The notes beneath the pieces were generated by a model that was given only the letters and a program-made list of their open reading frames with translations, did no database searches and was not told where the DNA came from. Positions 26,293-34,870 of a DNA stretch of 64,000 bases are shown here, in pieces. Position 1 is the first letter of the stretch. Every line of letters begins with the position of its first letter. Source of the DNA: Coprothermobacter sp. (GTDB lineage Bacteria; Caldisericota; Caldisericia; Cryosericales; Cryosericaceae); assembly GCA_013824685.1 (NCBI GenBank), contig PNOG01000005.1, positions 62,001 through 126,000 on the forward strand, in the 5' to 3' direction. The position numbers and the translations under genes are program-made.

Positions 26293-26702
26293 AGAGTTTT
26301 GACAGACCGGATGAAGAAGCGGTTGGTGTCTGCACGAAGTGCGGAAAGGCGCTGGCTCGCGAGGAAGTAGTGATGGTGGACGGCAAGATCATGTGCGGCA
26401 CCTGTGCGCCGACGCAGCCGAGTGCCGGGTTCGGCGAACAGGGACCCATTCAGGACAAGTGGGAACATCCGCAGACTGAGCGCCCAGCGTCTTCCGGAGC
26501 CGGCTACGATTCCTCCAAGAGGCTGTACCGCTCACGCCGAAACCAGGTGATCGGCGGCGTGGCGGCCGGCGTGGCAGAGTACTTCGACATCGATCCAACC
26601 ATTGTACGCATCGCCTGGGCATTGCTCGGGATGGCATGGGGGACGGGCGTCCTGGTCTATCTCATCTGCTGGCTCGTGATCCCGCTCAACCCCGCCCAGT
26701 AG
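26289..26702 (+). CDS. Zinc-ribbon plus PspC-domain protein
   Basis: 137 aa. An N-terminal CTKCGKALAREE...CGTC pattern (residues of about 15-40) is a small zinc ribbon. A linker of about 40 residues follows. The PspC domain (about 78-135) has GGVAAGVAEYFDIDPTIVRI and a final membrane segment (GVLVYLICWLVIP). PspC proteins report or buffer membrane stress. Last gene of the five-gene sigma operon, ahead of a terminator. Confidence 0.88.
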   Translation: MKSFDRPDEEAVGVCTKCGKALAREEVVMVDGKIMCGTCAPTQPSAGFGEQGPIQDKWEHPQTERPASSGAGYDSSKRLYRSRRNQVIGGVAAGVAEYFDIDPTIVRIAWALLGMAWGTGVLVYLICWLVIPLNPAQ

Positions 26703-26727
26703 ATCGGGTACGAAAACATAGCATATC

Positions 26728-26736
26728 TGTGGATAA
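26728..26736 (-). promoter_or_regulatory. DnaA box downstream of the Y1 transposase-like gene
   Basis: TGTGGATAA, a perfect TTATCCACA on the minus strand, in the non-coding gap. Confidence 0.6.
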
Positions 26737-26771
26737 TGTGTAAATAGTTCCGGTGGTTGTGTCCGGATGAC

Positions 26772-26811
26772 AAGTCCCCGACCGCTTACAAGGGCGGTCT
26801 GGGACTTCTTT
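26772..26811. terminator. Bidirectional terminator between pspC and the transposase-like gene
   Basis: AAGTCCC-C-GACCGC (26772-26785) pairs with GCGGTC-T-GGGACTT (26794-26807), 13 pairs with one mismatch. TTCTTTT follows. Confidence 0.8.
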
Positions 26812-26833
26812 TCATGCTGTCCAGGGAAGTCGT

Positions 26834-27718
26834 TCAGCGGACGGGCGGAGGCGCTTCTCTCCGCCCGTCCTGTGCTGCGCGGAGGTATCGACTGACCGTC
26901 GTATAGTGGACGCCGAGGTGGTCACTGATCTGCACGAGCGAGTAGCCAAGATGGACGGCTGCCGCGACGCGTAGTGGGAGCTGCGAGCGTTCACGCCTGA
27001 CATCGGGCCCGAAGATCTGTGTCAGGGAGGGCCGCGCAAGCATCAGGAGCGTTGCGGCGACCGACGGCTCGGACGCTCTGCTCACCAGGTGCTCAGTGAC
27101 CACCTGGACGAACGTCTGTGTTCCCAGGATGCCCGGCGGCATCACATGCGCGAGAGGGGTCGGCTGACCGATGCCTGCCCGTATGTAGTCGGCATAGGCG
27201 GCGACAGCCTCTTCCTGTGTTTGGCCGAACCGAGACAACAGAGACTCGGCAGCAAGTGGGGCACTCCGCACGTGGGTACTCATGACCGTCGCCTGGTAAC
27301 TGCTCCAGGGCCATTCCTCGGGGGTGGCGACCACGGCGGATGCCACGGGCTGGAGGACGACGTGGCGGCAGACCGGCAGCAGCCATACGTCGGGTTCCAG
27401 GAGGACAGCCCGATAAGGTCCACGGAAAACTCGCCCCGAGCGTATGTTCTGGCGGTTCATATGCTGCGTGTAGTTGCTGCTGAACCGACGCATGCCTTTG
27501 GAGAGATCTCCATGGGGCGTCTCGACGACGAAGCTATAGCGGTCCGGTAACATGCACCACGAGTAGATGCGCCAGTCCAGACTCGCCGCCACCGCCGTGA
27601 GGTCCGCGAGGAACTGCAATCGAGCGTCGTCGCTCTGCATGATGGAGCGACCTGCAAGAGCGGTGTCGGAAACCAGATAGACAGCACCTGGGAACTCGAT
27701 GCGCAACGGTCGAGACAT
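26834..27718 (-). CDS. Y1/REP-associated tyrosine transposase-like protein, HUH motif lost, with C-terminal HTH
   Basis: 294 aa from ATG 27718, preceded by AAAGGAGG. The start MSRPLRIEFPGAVYLV and GRVFRGPYRAVLLEPDVWLL are typical of RayT/Y1 (PF01797) proteins. The family's metal motif NHYH is replaced by DRYS at 59-62, so both histidines are gone, while the nucleophile Tyr83 (SNYTQ) is kept. A C-terminal part (about 250-285) forms an HTH (VQISDHLGVHYTTVSRYL). DNA cleavage looks impossible; a DNA-binding role is likely (inference). No flanking inverted repeats or target duplication were found. DnaA boxes lie on both sides. Confidence 0.8.
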   Translation of the reverse strand: MSRPLRIEFPGAVYLVSDTALAGRSIMQSDDARLQFLADLTAVAASLDWRIYSWCMLPDRYSFVVETPHGDLSKGMRRFSSNYTQHMNRQNIRSGRVFRGPYRAVLLEPDVWLLPVCRHVVLQPVASAVVATPEEWPWSSYQATVMSTHVRSAPLAAESLLSRFGQTQEEAVAAYADYIRAGIGQPTPLAHVMPPGILGTQTFVQVVTEHLVSRASEPSVAATLLMLARPSLTQIFGPDVRRERSQLPLRVAAAVHLGYSLVQISDHLGVHYTTVSRYLRAAQDGRREAPPPVR

Positions 27719-27754
27719 GAACCCTCCTTTGCCGAGAGGCGTGGATGACAAATC

Positions 27755-27783
27755 TATCCACACTGTTCACATGTTATCCACAG
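27755..27783 (+). promoter_or_regulatory. Pair of DnaA boxes upstream of the Y1 transposase-like gene
   Basis: CTATCCACA (27755-27763, one mismatch) and TTATCCACA (27775-27783, perfect) lie 37 and 57 bp upstream of the minus-strand start codon, in the divergent intergenic region. Confidence 0.6.
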
Positions 27784-27837
27784 CAGCGCAACATTTCAAT
27801 ATCCGATCCCCACGCGCCAGCCTTCTTCTCTTCCAGC

Positions 27838-27865
27838 TTGTGCAGCAGTCGGTGGGCACTATACT
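27838..27865 (+). promoter_or_regulatory. Promoter of the UPF0316-lipoprotein-dnaE operon
   Basis: TTGTGC (27838-27843), 16-nt spacer, TATACT (27860-27865), 33 nt before the start codon. Confidence 0.6.
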
Positions 27866-27898
27866 TGAACCTGTCAGTACAGGAACGGGAGGTTGCGA

Positions 27899-28429
27899 GT
27901 GGTGGAGTTCTGGGTGGTAGCCGAGTCAGTGCTGATCGTGTTTGCAATCAAGTTCGTCAACATGGCTCTTCAGACGCTCTCGATGAACTTCCTGGTCAGG
28001 GGACGCCGCCTGTACACGTTCATCTTTGCGTTTCTTGAGGTGATGGTCTATCTGGTCGGCCTCTCTCAGGTCCTGAACAGTATGACCGTCTACAAGATGC
28101 TCGGCTATGCTCTCGGCTACGCAACCGGAGCGCTGTTTGGCATCTGGCTGGAACAGAAGCTGGCGATCGGCAACCAGACGTGGCTGATCATTCCCAACGA
28201 GAACCCGTACCGACTGGCGTATCATCTGCGCGACCGGGGTTTTGGCATCACGACGATCTCCGGGTCGGGCATGGACAGCAACCGCATGATTATCCTGACG
28301 ACCACAATGCGCAAGAATATTGCACTCCTCAACGCCTCGCTCACCGAGCTGGCCCCGGACGCCTTCGTGTCCGTGCTCGACACGCGAACGACGATGGGTG
28401 GGCATGTGACTCGAATTCCGAGGGGTTGA
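27899..28429 (+). CDS. UPF0316/DUF2179-family membrane protein
   Basis: 176 aa from GTG 27899, with GGGAGG 6 nt upstream; a TTG at 27893 abuts the ribosome site and is less likely. Three membrane helices in the first 85 residues (AIKFVNMALQTL, FIFAFLEVMVYLVGLSQVL, LGYALGYATGALFGIWLE) and a soluble C-terminal domain with YHLRDRGFGITTISGSGMDS fit the UPF0316 family (YebE-like). Function unknown. Confidence 0.85.
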   Translation: MVEFWVVAESVLIVFAIKFVNMALQTLSMNFLVRGRRLYTFIFAFLEVMVYLVGLSQVLNSMTVYKMLGYALGYATGALFGIWLEQKLAIGNQTWLIIPNENPYRLAYHLRDRGFGITTISGSGMDSNRMIILTTTMRKNIALLNASLTELAPDAFVSVLDTRTTMGGHVTRIPRG

Positions 28430-28432
28430 ACC

Positions 28433-29689
28433 ATGATGAAAAGGATGATCTTCCACCGGGCAGAAGCGCACCTCGCCTTGAACCAAAGGGCTCGGGGGCT
28501 GGCGCTCGGCCTCGCTCTGCTGCTTGTCATGTTTTCTCTGGCCGGCTGCGCCCGCCGAAATGTTGTCTCGCTCCGGATCGTCTCTGCGTACTCAGGCAAG
28601 GGCGTAGCCAATGCGACGCTGACGTTCACCGGCTCCGGCGGCTCCGAGTCCCTCGGCTCCGATGCGACCGGAACGGTTTTGGGACGGGTTCAGGCTGATC
28701 GGATACAGTTGAGCGTCGAAGCCGCAGGCTACCAGAAGGCGTTCATTCAGGTGGCGGACCTCACGCAATTGCCGACGACCGTCCAGCTGGCCCCACTCTT
28801 TCTTGGCGCCGGGACGGTGACATCCGGCGGCCAGCCCATAGCCGGAGCCTCCGTAACCGTATGGAACACGACGACGGCGACAGGGTCGGACGGAACGTTC
28901 ACCTTCGAGGGGCTCGCAGAAGGAACCTATGTGGGAAGAGTCACGAAGCAGGGATTTGCCGACGCCACATTCGACCTGGTTGTCGGGAAGAACACGAAGG
29001 CGGTCAAGGTAACGCTCCAGGAGGGACAGCTCCTGCCGCTCTCCTCTCTTGCCACGCTTCCGGCGTACGAGCTGACAGCGTCATACCGCCGAACGCTGGG
29101 TGGCGAAGACAGGTCGTTCGATGGCCGTATCGTCAAGAACGGGAGTGACCTTCTTGTGATGAGTGGTGACCCGGCGAACCCGACGGCATCCCTCATGGTC
29201 CGCGGTGGCACAGGGTACGTGTTCGAGAACGGGGCGTACGTTGCCAAGGGTGAGACTGCGGCCGCAGCTGCGCACGTCCTGCAGGAAAGCTGCGAGGGTC
29301 TTCTCGGACTGCCGGCGACGTTCTCGCCGCGTCTCTTCACCATTGAGAAGCAGGCGCCGGTGCAGTTGCTGGGGCAAGCATGTGACGTCTGGAGCATGAC
29401 TGGCCGGTTTACCTTCGACGGAGAGGCCGTCACGGCGACGGCGACGGTGACCGTCGGCACGACGGGCGCGCTGGCCGGTGTCCCAGTGAAGATAGTCCTC
29501 AACGCTCGCTCGCAGTCGTTCTTCGACTTTGTCTACGACGCCGTGGTCGAAGTGGTTTCACTCGACCAGGCACAGACTGCTGCCCGCTTCCCCCCCAAAG
29601 ATGTTTCCTCAATCCCCCCGAGGATGTTCTTGTATCCGAGGGGTGTATTCGGAGGGGCGCTTCCCGGCGCAGTGAGGAACCCGGCATGA
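28433..29689 (+). CDS. Lipoprotein with carboxypeptidase-regulatory-like (Ig-fold) domains
   Basis: 418 aa. A signal peptide ends in the lipobox SLAGC (about residues 35-39), so the mature protein is anchored through this cysteine. Two transthyretin-like repeats follow: ISAYSGKGVANATLTF (about 50-115) and VTSGGQPIAGASVTV ... GTFTFEGLAEGTYVGRV (about 125-195). A roughly 200-residue C-terminal domain is of unknown type. The stop overlaps the dnaE start (ATGA), an unusual pairing. Confidence 0.8.
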   Translation: MMKRMIFHRAEAHLALNQRARGLALGLALLLVMFSLAGCARRNVVSLRIVSAYSGKGVANATLTFTGSGGSESLGSDATGTVLGRVQADRIQLSVEAAGYQKAFIQVADLTQLPTTVQLAPLFLGAGTVTSGGQPIAGASVTVWNTTTATGSDGTFTFEGLAEGTYVGRVTKQGFADATFDLVVGKNTKAVKVTLQEGQLLPLSSLATLPAYELTASYRRTLGGEDRSFDGRIVKNGSDLLVMSGDPANPTASLMVRGGTGYVFENGAYVAKGETAAAAAHVLQESCEGLLGLPATFSPRLFTIEKQAPVQLLGQACDVWSMTGRFTFDGEAVTATATVTVGTTGALAGVPVKIVLNARSQSFFDFVYDAVVEVVSLDQAQTAARFPPKDVSSIPPRMFLYPRGVFGGALPGAVRNPA

Positions 29690-32600
29690 GCTTCGTCCAC
29701 CTGCATCTTCACACCGAATACTCACTGCTGGATGGCATGAACAAGATCGCCCCGCTCGTTGCCCGTCTCAAGGAGATAGGGCAGACCGCGTGCGCCATCA
29801 CGGATCATGGCAACATGTACGGTGTGCTGGACTTCTACCTGAAGATGAAAGATACCGGGCTCAAGCCGGTCATCGGCAGCGAGGTCTATGTGGCCCCGAA
29901 CGGCCGCCTTGAGAAGGACAAGGAAGCGGGATTTCCCAACCACCTGATCCTCCTGGCGAAGGATTTCAAGGGCTATCAGAACCTGAGCCACATCGTCTCC
30001 GTCGGCTACCTCGAGGGCTTCTACTACAAGCCGCGTGTCGATTATGAAACACTGGAGAAGTACCACGAGGGGGTCATCGCCTTGTCCGCCTGCCTCAAGG
30101 GCGAGGTCGCCGAGACGGCCGCAAAGGGGGACGAGGAAAAGGCGCTAGGCATTGCCAGGAAGTACCAGGACATCTTCGGCAAGGAGAACTACTTCATCGA
30201 GCTCCAGAATCACGGCATCGAAGAGGAACTGCGCGCCCTCCCCATCCTTCGCAGCATCGCGAAGCGCATCGGTGCGAAGACCGTGGCTACCTGTGACAGC
30301 CACTACCTGCGCAAGGAAGATTACGCCGCGCACGAGGTTCTGCTCTGCGTCCAGACGTTGCAGAAGATGACCGACAAGGACCGCATGAGCTTCAACGGTC
30401 CGTATTATCATGTCATGACTGAGGATGAGATGCGCGAGCGCCTGCCCGAAGACGAGGAGGCCATCCAGAACACCCAGCTCGTTGCCGACATGTGCAACGT
30501 CGAAATGCCTCTTGGCATCTATCACCTGCCCCGCTACATCGAAGAAGGGCAGACGACACCATGGGATGCCGAGGTCAACCGCCAGCTGTTGGAGAAGATG
30601 ACCATGGACGGCATCCAGCGCCTTTATCCTCCTGAACAGCTGGAAGAGGCGACGGCCCGGGCGCGGATGGAGTTGGACACGATCGAGAAGTGTGGGTTTG
30701 TCGACTACTTCCTCATTGTCCAAGACTTCACCCGGTTCGCTCGCCGCAAAGGAATTGCCGTCGGCCCTGGTCGTGGATCTGCTGCCGGCGCCATCGTCGC
30801 CTACGCGACCGGCATCACGGAAGTCGAGCCGCTGCGGTACAACCTGCTGTTCGAGCGCTTTCTCAACGCCGCCCGTATCTCGATGCCGGATATCGACATG
30901 GATTTCGAGGATGCGCGCCGGGGGGAGGTCATCCAGTATGTGCGCGAGCGGTACGGCGAATCCTCGGTCGCCCAAGTGGCGACCTTCGGCAGGATGGAGG
31001 CAAAGCAGGCCGTCCGTGACGTGGGGCGAGCTCTGGGCATGCTGCCAAAGGAGACGGACCTGATCTCCAAGCTCATCCCGTTCGGCACGGGCCTTGAGGA
31101 CGCTCTCACAACGGTCGAGCAGCTGAAGAAGATGTATGATGACGGCACAAAGCTGAGCGGCACCACAGTCAAGGAGCTGTTCGATACGGCCATGAAGCTG
31201 GAGGGCGTCAACCGCAATTTCAGCACCCATGCCGCGGGCGTCGTCATCGCCGACACCGAGCTCACCAACTACCTGCCCCTGCAGCGCGACAAGGACGGCA
31301 ACGTCATCACGCAGTGGGACCACAACTTGGTCGAGGCCTTTGGTCTCCTCAAGATGGACTTCCTGGGCCTCTCCTATCTGGGTGTTATCCAGAACACCGT
31401 CAAGATGGTCAAGGAGCAGCTTGGCGTGGTGGTGGACATCAGCCACGTCGACACGGAGGAACCGGCCGTCTACAACCTCATCAGCAGCGGTGACACGGTC
31501 GGGGTGTTCCAGATGGAATCCGGCGGCATGAAGGGCGTCGCGTCCGGCATCCGGCCAACCTCCATCGAAGACCTGACGGCCATCATCTCGCTCTACCGTC
31601 CCGGCACCATCAAGGCCGGCGGCATCCAGAAGTATATCGACCGCAAGAATGGCAAGGAGAAGGTCAACTACTACCATCCCAGCATTGAGGGCGTGCTCAA
31701 GCCGACCTACGGCATCATCGTGTACCAGGAACAGATCATGCAGATCGCCAACCGCATGGCCGGGTTCACGATGCAGGAAGCGGACATCCTGCGCAAGGGC
31801 GTCTCCAAGAAGAAGGCGGACATTCTGGCCAAGCAGCGGGCCGTCTTTGTCGAGAAGTCGATCGAGAAAGGCGTCCCAAAGAAGACCGCCGAAGACGTGT
31901 TCGCCCTCATCGACTTTTTCGCCGGCTACGGGTTCAACAAGTCCCACGGGGTTGCCTACGCCATCATGGTCTACCGCACGGCGTGGCTCAAGGTCCACTA
32001 TCTCATTCAGTACCTGACGGCCCTCATGAACTCGGGCATCGATACCGAAGACCGTCTCAAGGAACTGGTCGCGGAATGCCGCAGCAAGAGGATCCCCGTC
32101 CTTCCACCGGATATCAACAAATCCGACAAGCTGTTCGCGGTGGAGACGCAGGCCGACGGTTCTCAGGGCATCCGGTTTGGCCTGCTTGCCATCAAGAACC
32201 TGGGTTCAAAGGCAATCGACGAGATCATGGAGGAGCGGTCCAACCGCACCTTTTCGACGTTCAAGGACTTCCAGCGGCGTTCTGGCGGCAGTAAGGTCAA
32301 CCGCAAGTCCGTCGAATGCCTCATCAAGGCCGGAGCGTTCGAGAACCTCGGCGAGGACCGTGTCGCCGTCCTCAGGGAGTTCAACAACCAGAACGGCAAG
32401 GCGCCTGTCGCGGACGATTCAGGGACAGGCTTGTTCGGCGGCTCGGTCAACGAACCCGTGGTCTCCGTTTCCTCGTGCGATATGGTGGGCGCCGCGGCAA
32501 TGGAGAAGGAAGCGTTCGGGTTCTTCTGCTTCTGCAGTCCCTTCCAGCAGTACGAACCCCTCCTCGCCAAGTACAAGGCCAAGCGTGTCTCGGAGTGCGC

Positions 32601-33132
32601 GGATTGTGACGACGGGACCGCCGTCACGGTCATGGGCCTCCTCACGTCTGCAAAGACCGCCAAGTCGAAGGCGGGGCACGCCTACGGCAAGTGCACGCTC
32701 GAGGACGACAGCCGCAAAGTGGAGCTGATAGTGTTCGAGTACGTCCTCGGGCAGTTCCAGCCGTGCTTCGACCGCGAGGGCGCCATCGTCCTGGAGGCGA
32801 ACGTGCGCATGGACGGCGACGAATTGTCTCTGACGGCCAAGAAGTTCATCGACTTCGTGACGCCCGAACAGGCAAAAGGCTCAAAGCCGGTTTCCGTGAC
32901 CCATCCCGTGCTCAAACTCACAATGACGGAGCAGCAGGTGAACGGCGAGACACTCAAGAACGTCCTCCTCCTCACGCACCACTATCCGGGCAAGGAGCAT
33001 TGGCGCATCTTGTACCACAACACGACCGACCACTGCCTCGAGGTCGGCAACACCCACTGGGTCACCATCACCCCGGAGCTCCTGAAGGGACTTGCCGAGA
33101 TCCTTGGTCCAAGTGGGGTAGACTACTCTTAG
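29686..33132 (+). CDS. dnaE: DNA polymerase III alpha subunit
   Basis: 1148 aa. The N-terminal PHP domain has FVHLHLHTEYSLLDGMNKI. The polymerase core carries the catalytic aspartates in MPDIDMDFED (about 400) and KSHGVAYA (about 755). The finger region AGGIQKYIDRKNGKEKV is present. A C-terminal OB domain (VTVMGLLTSAKTAKSK, about 985) completes the DnaE1 architecture. It is the replicative polymerase and is translationally coupled to the lipoprotein gene upstream. Confidence 0.96.
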   Translation: MSFVHLHLHTEYSLLDGMNKIAPLVARLKEIGQTACAITDHGNMYGVLDFYLKMKDTGLKPVIGSEVYVAPNGRLEKDKEAGFPNHLILLAKDFKGYQNLSHIVSVGYLEGFYYKPRVDYETLEKYHEGVIALSACLKGEVAETAAKGDEEKALGIARKYQDIFGKENYFIELQNHGIEEELRALPILRSIAKRIGAKTVATCDSHYLRKEDYAAHEVLLCVQTLQKMTDKDRMSFNGPYYHVMTEDEMRERLPEDEEAIQNTQLVADMCNVEMPLGIYHLPRYIEEGQTTPWDAEVNRQLLEKMTMDGIQRLYPPEQLEEATARARMELDTIEKCGFVDYFLIVQDFTRFARRKGIAVGPGRGSAAGAIVAYATGITEVEPLRYNLLFERFLNAARISMPDIDMDFEDARRGEVIQYVRERYGESSVAQVATFGRMEAKQAVRDVGRALGMLPKETDLISKLIPFGTGLEDALTTVEQLKKMYDDGTKLSGTTVKELFDTAMKLEGVNRNFSTHAAGVVIADTELTNYLPLQRDKDGNVITQWDHNLVEAFGLLKMDFLGLSYLGVIQNTVKMVKEQLGVVVDISHVDTEEPAVYNLISSGDTVGVFQMESGGMKGVASGIRPTSIEDLTAIISLYRPGTIKAGGIQKYIDRKNGKEKVNYYHPSIEGVLKPTYGIIVYQEQIMQIANRMAGFTMQEADILRKGVSKKKADILAKQRAVFVEKSIEKGVPKKTAEDVFALIDFFAGYGFNKSHGVAYAIMVYRTAWLKVHYLIQYLTALMNSGIDTEDRLKELVAECRSKRIPVLPPDINKSDKLFAVETQADGSQGIRFGLLAIKNLGSKAIDEIMEERSNRTFSTFKDFQRRSGGSKVNRKSVECLIKAGAFENLGEDRVAVLREFNNQNGKAPVADDSGTGLFGGSVNEPVVSVSSCDMVGAAAMEKEAFGFFCFCSPFQQYEPLLAKYKAKRVSECADCDDGTAVTVMGLLTSAKTAKSKAGHAYGKCTLEDDSRKVELIVFEYVLGQFQPCFDREGAIVLEANVRMDGDELSLTAKKFIDFVTPEQAKGSKPVSVTHPVLKLTMTEQQVNGETLKNVLLLTHHYPGKEHWRILYHNTTDHCLEVGNTHWVTITPELLKGLAEILGPSGVDYS

Positions 33133-33175
33133 AGACGGGTCCGAGGACCTTGCCAAGTTGTAAAGGAAATTGAGG

Positions 33176-33203
33176 TTGTCATTCCGACATTCATAGGTAT
33201 ACT
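33176..33203 (+). promoter_or_regulatory. Promoter of the rimP-nusA-infB operon
   Basis: TTGTCA (33176-33181), 16-nt spacer, TATACT (33198-33203). It lies upstream of both leader hairpins, so those hairpins are in the mRNA leader. Confidence 0.6.
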
Positions 33204-33247
33204 GTCTCTTGTAATGTCATGAACGTGACAAGCAACTGAGCGACATG

Positions 33248-33276
33248 ACGTCCGAAAGCCCTGCTTTCGGACGTTT
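33248..33276 (+). terminator. First leader hairpin of the rimP operon
   Basis: A perfect 12-bp stem: ACGTCCGAAAGC (33248-33259) with GCTTTCGGACGT (33263-33274), triloop CCT, followed by a short T-run. Confidence 0.65.
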
Positions 33277-33292
33277 CATATTGGTGGAAACG

Positions 33293-33323
33293 AAAAGTGG
33301 GCGCGCGAGCGGGCCACTTTTTT
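33293..33323 (+). terminator. Second leader terminator, just before the rimP ribosome site
   Basis: AAAAGTGG (33293-33300) pairs with CCACTTTT (33314-33321), with a GC-rich loop and six Ts. The rimP ribosome site GGAGAG begins about 10 nt later. Confidence 0.6.
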
Positions 33324-33342
33324 GCTTCACATGGAGAGATGT

Positions 33343-33792
33343 ATGGACACGAGATTTGCGGATATTGTGCAGCTGGAAGTGGCGAAGAGCGATACCACGC
33401 TCGTCGCTATCGAGAACGCTCCGGGCATGGTGAGCGTCGTGCTCATGATGCCGGGGAAAGACATCTCGGTCGATGAGCTCGAGAGCGTCAGCCGGGCGAT
33501 TAGCCATGCGTTCATCGAGCTGTACGGCGACGACTATCTGCCGGCATTCGAGGTGACAAGCCCCGGATTGGACCGCGTTCTCAAGACAGCGCGGGAGCTG
33601 GAGCTCTTCGCCGGTCGGCTCGTGCGCGTAACGACGAAGGAGACCAGGGAGCCGATCATCGGAACTCTGGAGGCATCGGACGGGAGCAGTGTGCACGTGA
33701 CTGTGCTCGGCGTAGACCGCGCGTTCGACATGCGGCAGGTGACGAAGATCTCGTTGTGGGACGAGATATTGGGAGGTGCGTGTGAGGGATGA
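33343..33792 (+). CDS. rimP: Ribosome maturation factor RimP
   Basis: 149 aa from ATG 33343, preceded by GGAGAG. The segment FEVTSPGLDRVLKTARELEL followed by FAGRLVRV is the RimP hallmark at the junction of its two domains. It assists 30S subunit maturation. The stop overlaps nusA by 11 nt. Confidence 0.93.
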   Translation: MDTRFADIVQLEVAKSDTTLVAIENAPGMVSVVLMMPGKDISVDELESVSRAISHAFIELYGDDYLPAFEVTSPGLDRVLKTARELELFAGRLVRVTTKETREPIIGTLEASDGSSVHVTVLGVDRAFDMRQVTKISLWDEILGGACEG

Positions 33793-34870
33793 GATCCAGA
33801 GTGCCATCTACGAGCTGGAGAAGGAACGGGGAATCTCCAGGGAATACATTGTGACAGCGATCAAGGAAGCCTTCGAGGCGGCATACCAGCAGCAGTACCA
33901 GAAAGACAACTTCCTGGTGAAGGCTGACACGGGTACCGGCCTTGTCCGGCTCTATTCGCGCAAGACTGTTGTAGCCAAGGTCACGGACAGCGACAGTGAG
34001 ATCACGCTGAAGGACGCCCGCAAGGTGGAGCCAGAGGCGAAGACCGGGGACGACGTGCTCATCCAGGTCAAGATCGAGCAGCTGCCTCTGTCGGTGATCG
34101 TGAAGGCCCGCAAGTTCATCGACGACAAGATCAAGGAACGTGAAAATGATCTGGTCTTTGAGCGCTTTCACTCACAGGTGGGCACGCTGGTCAACGGCGA
34201 GGTCCTGCGCCAGAACAAGGAGGGATTGCTGATCAACCTTGCACGGTGCGAAGGCATCATGCCGAAGGATCAGCAGATCCCCGGAGAACGGCTGCGCTTT
34301 CAGGGTGTCGCCAAGGCGCTCATCCTGTCGGTCGACAAGTCGGCCCAGGGACCACGCGTGGTCCTGACGCGGTCACATCCGGACTTCATCCAGCGTCTCG
34401 TGGAGCTGGAGGTCCCCGAGGTTGGCTCGGGCCTCGTCGAGGTCAAGCGTATCGTCCGCGAGCCGGGCCAGCGCGCAAAGGTCGCCGTTTTCAGCCGCGA
34501 TCCCAAGATTGATCCCGTGGGCGCAGTCATTGGGCCGATGGGCGGACGCATCCGCGCAGTGTCGCGCGAGATCGCGTTTGAGCACATCGATGTCATCCGA
34601 TACGATCCAAATCCTGCAAAATACGCAATCAACGCCTTCAGCCCCGCCAAGGTGCTGGATGCAGAACGCAGGCCGGAGGACGGCACCTTTGTGGTGCACG
34701 CCACCGCCGAGTCGTTCCCTGTCGCCCTGGGTAAGGGTGGGGTCAACGTCCGGCTCGTAGAGCGGCTATTGGACGCGAAGGTGGAACTCGTTCAGGTAGA
34801 GGAAGGGCAGCCGCAAGCGGCCCCAACCCATGAGGCAGGTGAGACGCATGAAGAAAGTACGAATCTATGA
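33782..34870 (+). CDS. nusA: Transcription termination/antitermination factor NusA
   Basis: 362 aa from GTG 33782, chosen because GGGAGG lies 5 nt upstream; GTG 33776 overlaps that site. The N-terminal polymerase-binding domain (to about 125) is followed by S1 (VGTLVNGEVLRQNKEGLLINL) and two KH domains (KIDPVGAVIGPMGGRIRAVS; VALGKGGVNVRLVERLL). The acidic repeats of gamma-proteobacterial NusA are absent. It could regulate its own leader terminators (inference). Confidence 0.94.
   Translation: MRDEIQSAIYELEKERGISREYIVTAIKEAFEAAYQQQYQKDNFLVKADTGTGLVRLYSRKTVVAKVTDSDSEITLKDARKVEPEAKTGDDVLIQVKIEQLPLSVIVKARKFIDDKIKERENDLVFERFHSQVGTLVNGEVLRQNKEGLLINLARCEGIMPKDQQIPGERLRFQGVAKALILSVDKSAQGPRVVLTRSHPDFIQRLVELEVPEVGSGLVEVKRIVREPGQRAKVAVFSRDPKIDPVGAVIGPMGGRIRAVSREIAFEHIDVIRYDPNPAKYAINAFSPAKVLDAERRPEDGTFVVHATAESFPVALGKGGVNVRLVERLLDAKVELVQVEEGQPQAAPTHEAGETHEESTNL

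Noticed and set aside
30145-31998. 617-codon open frame antisense to dnaE
   Set aside because: It is the third-codon-position shadow of a GC-rich gene; no ribosome site, no recognisable protein, and dnaE is certain.
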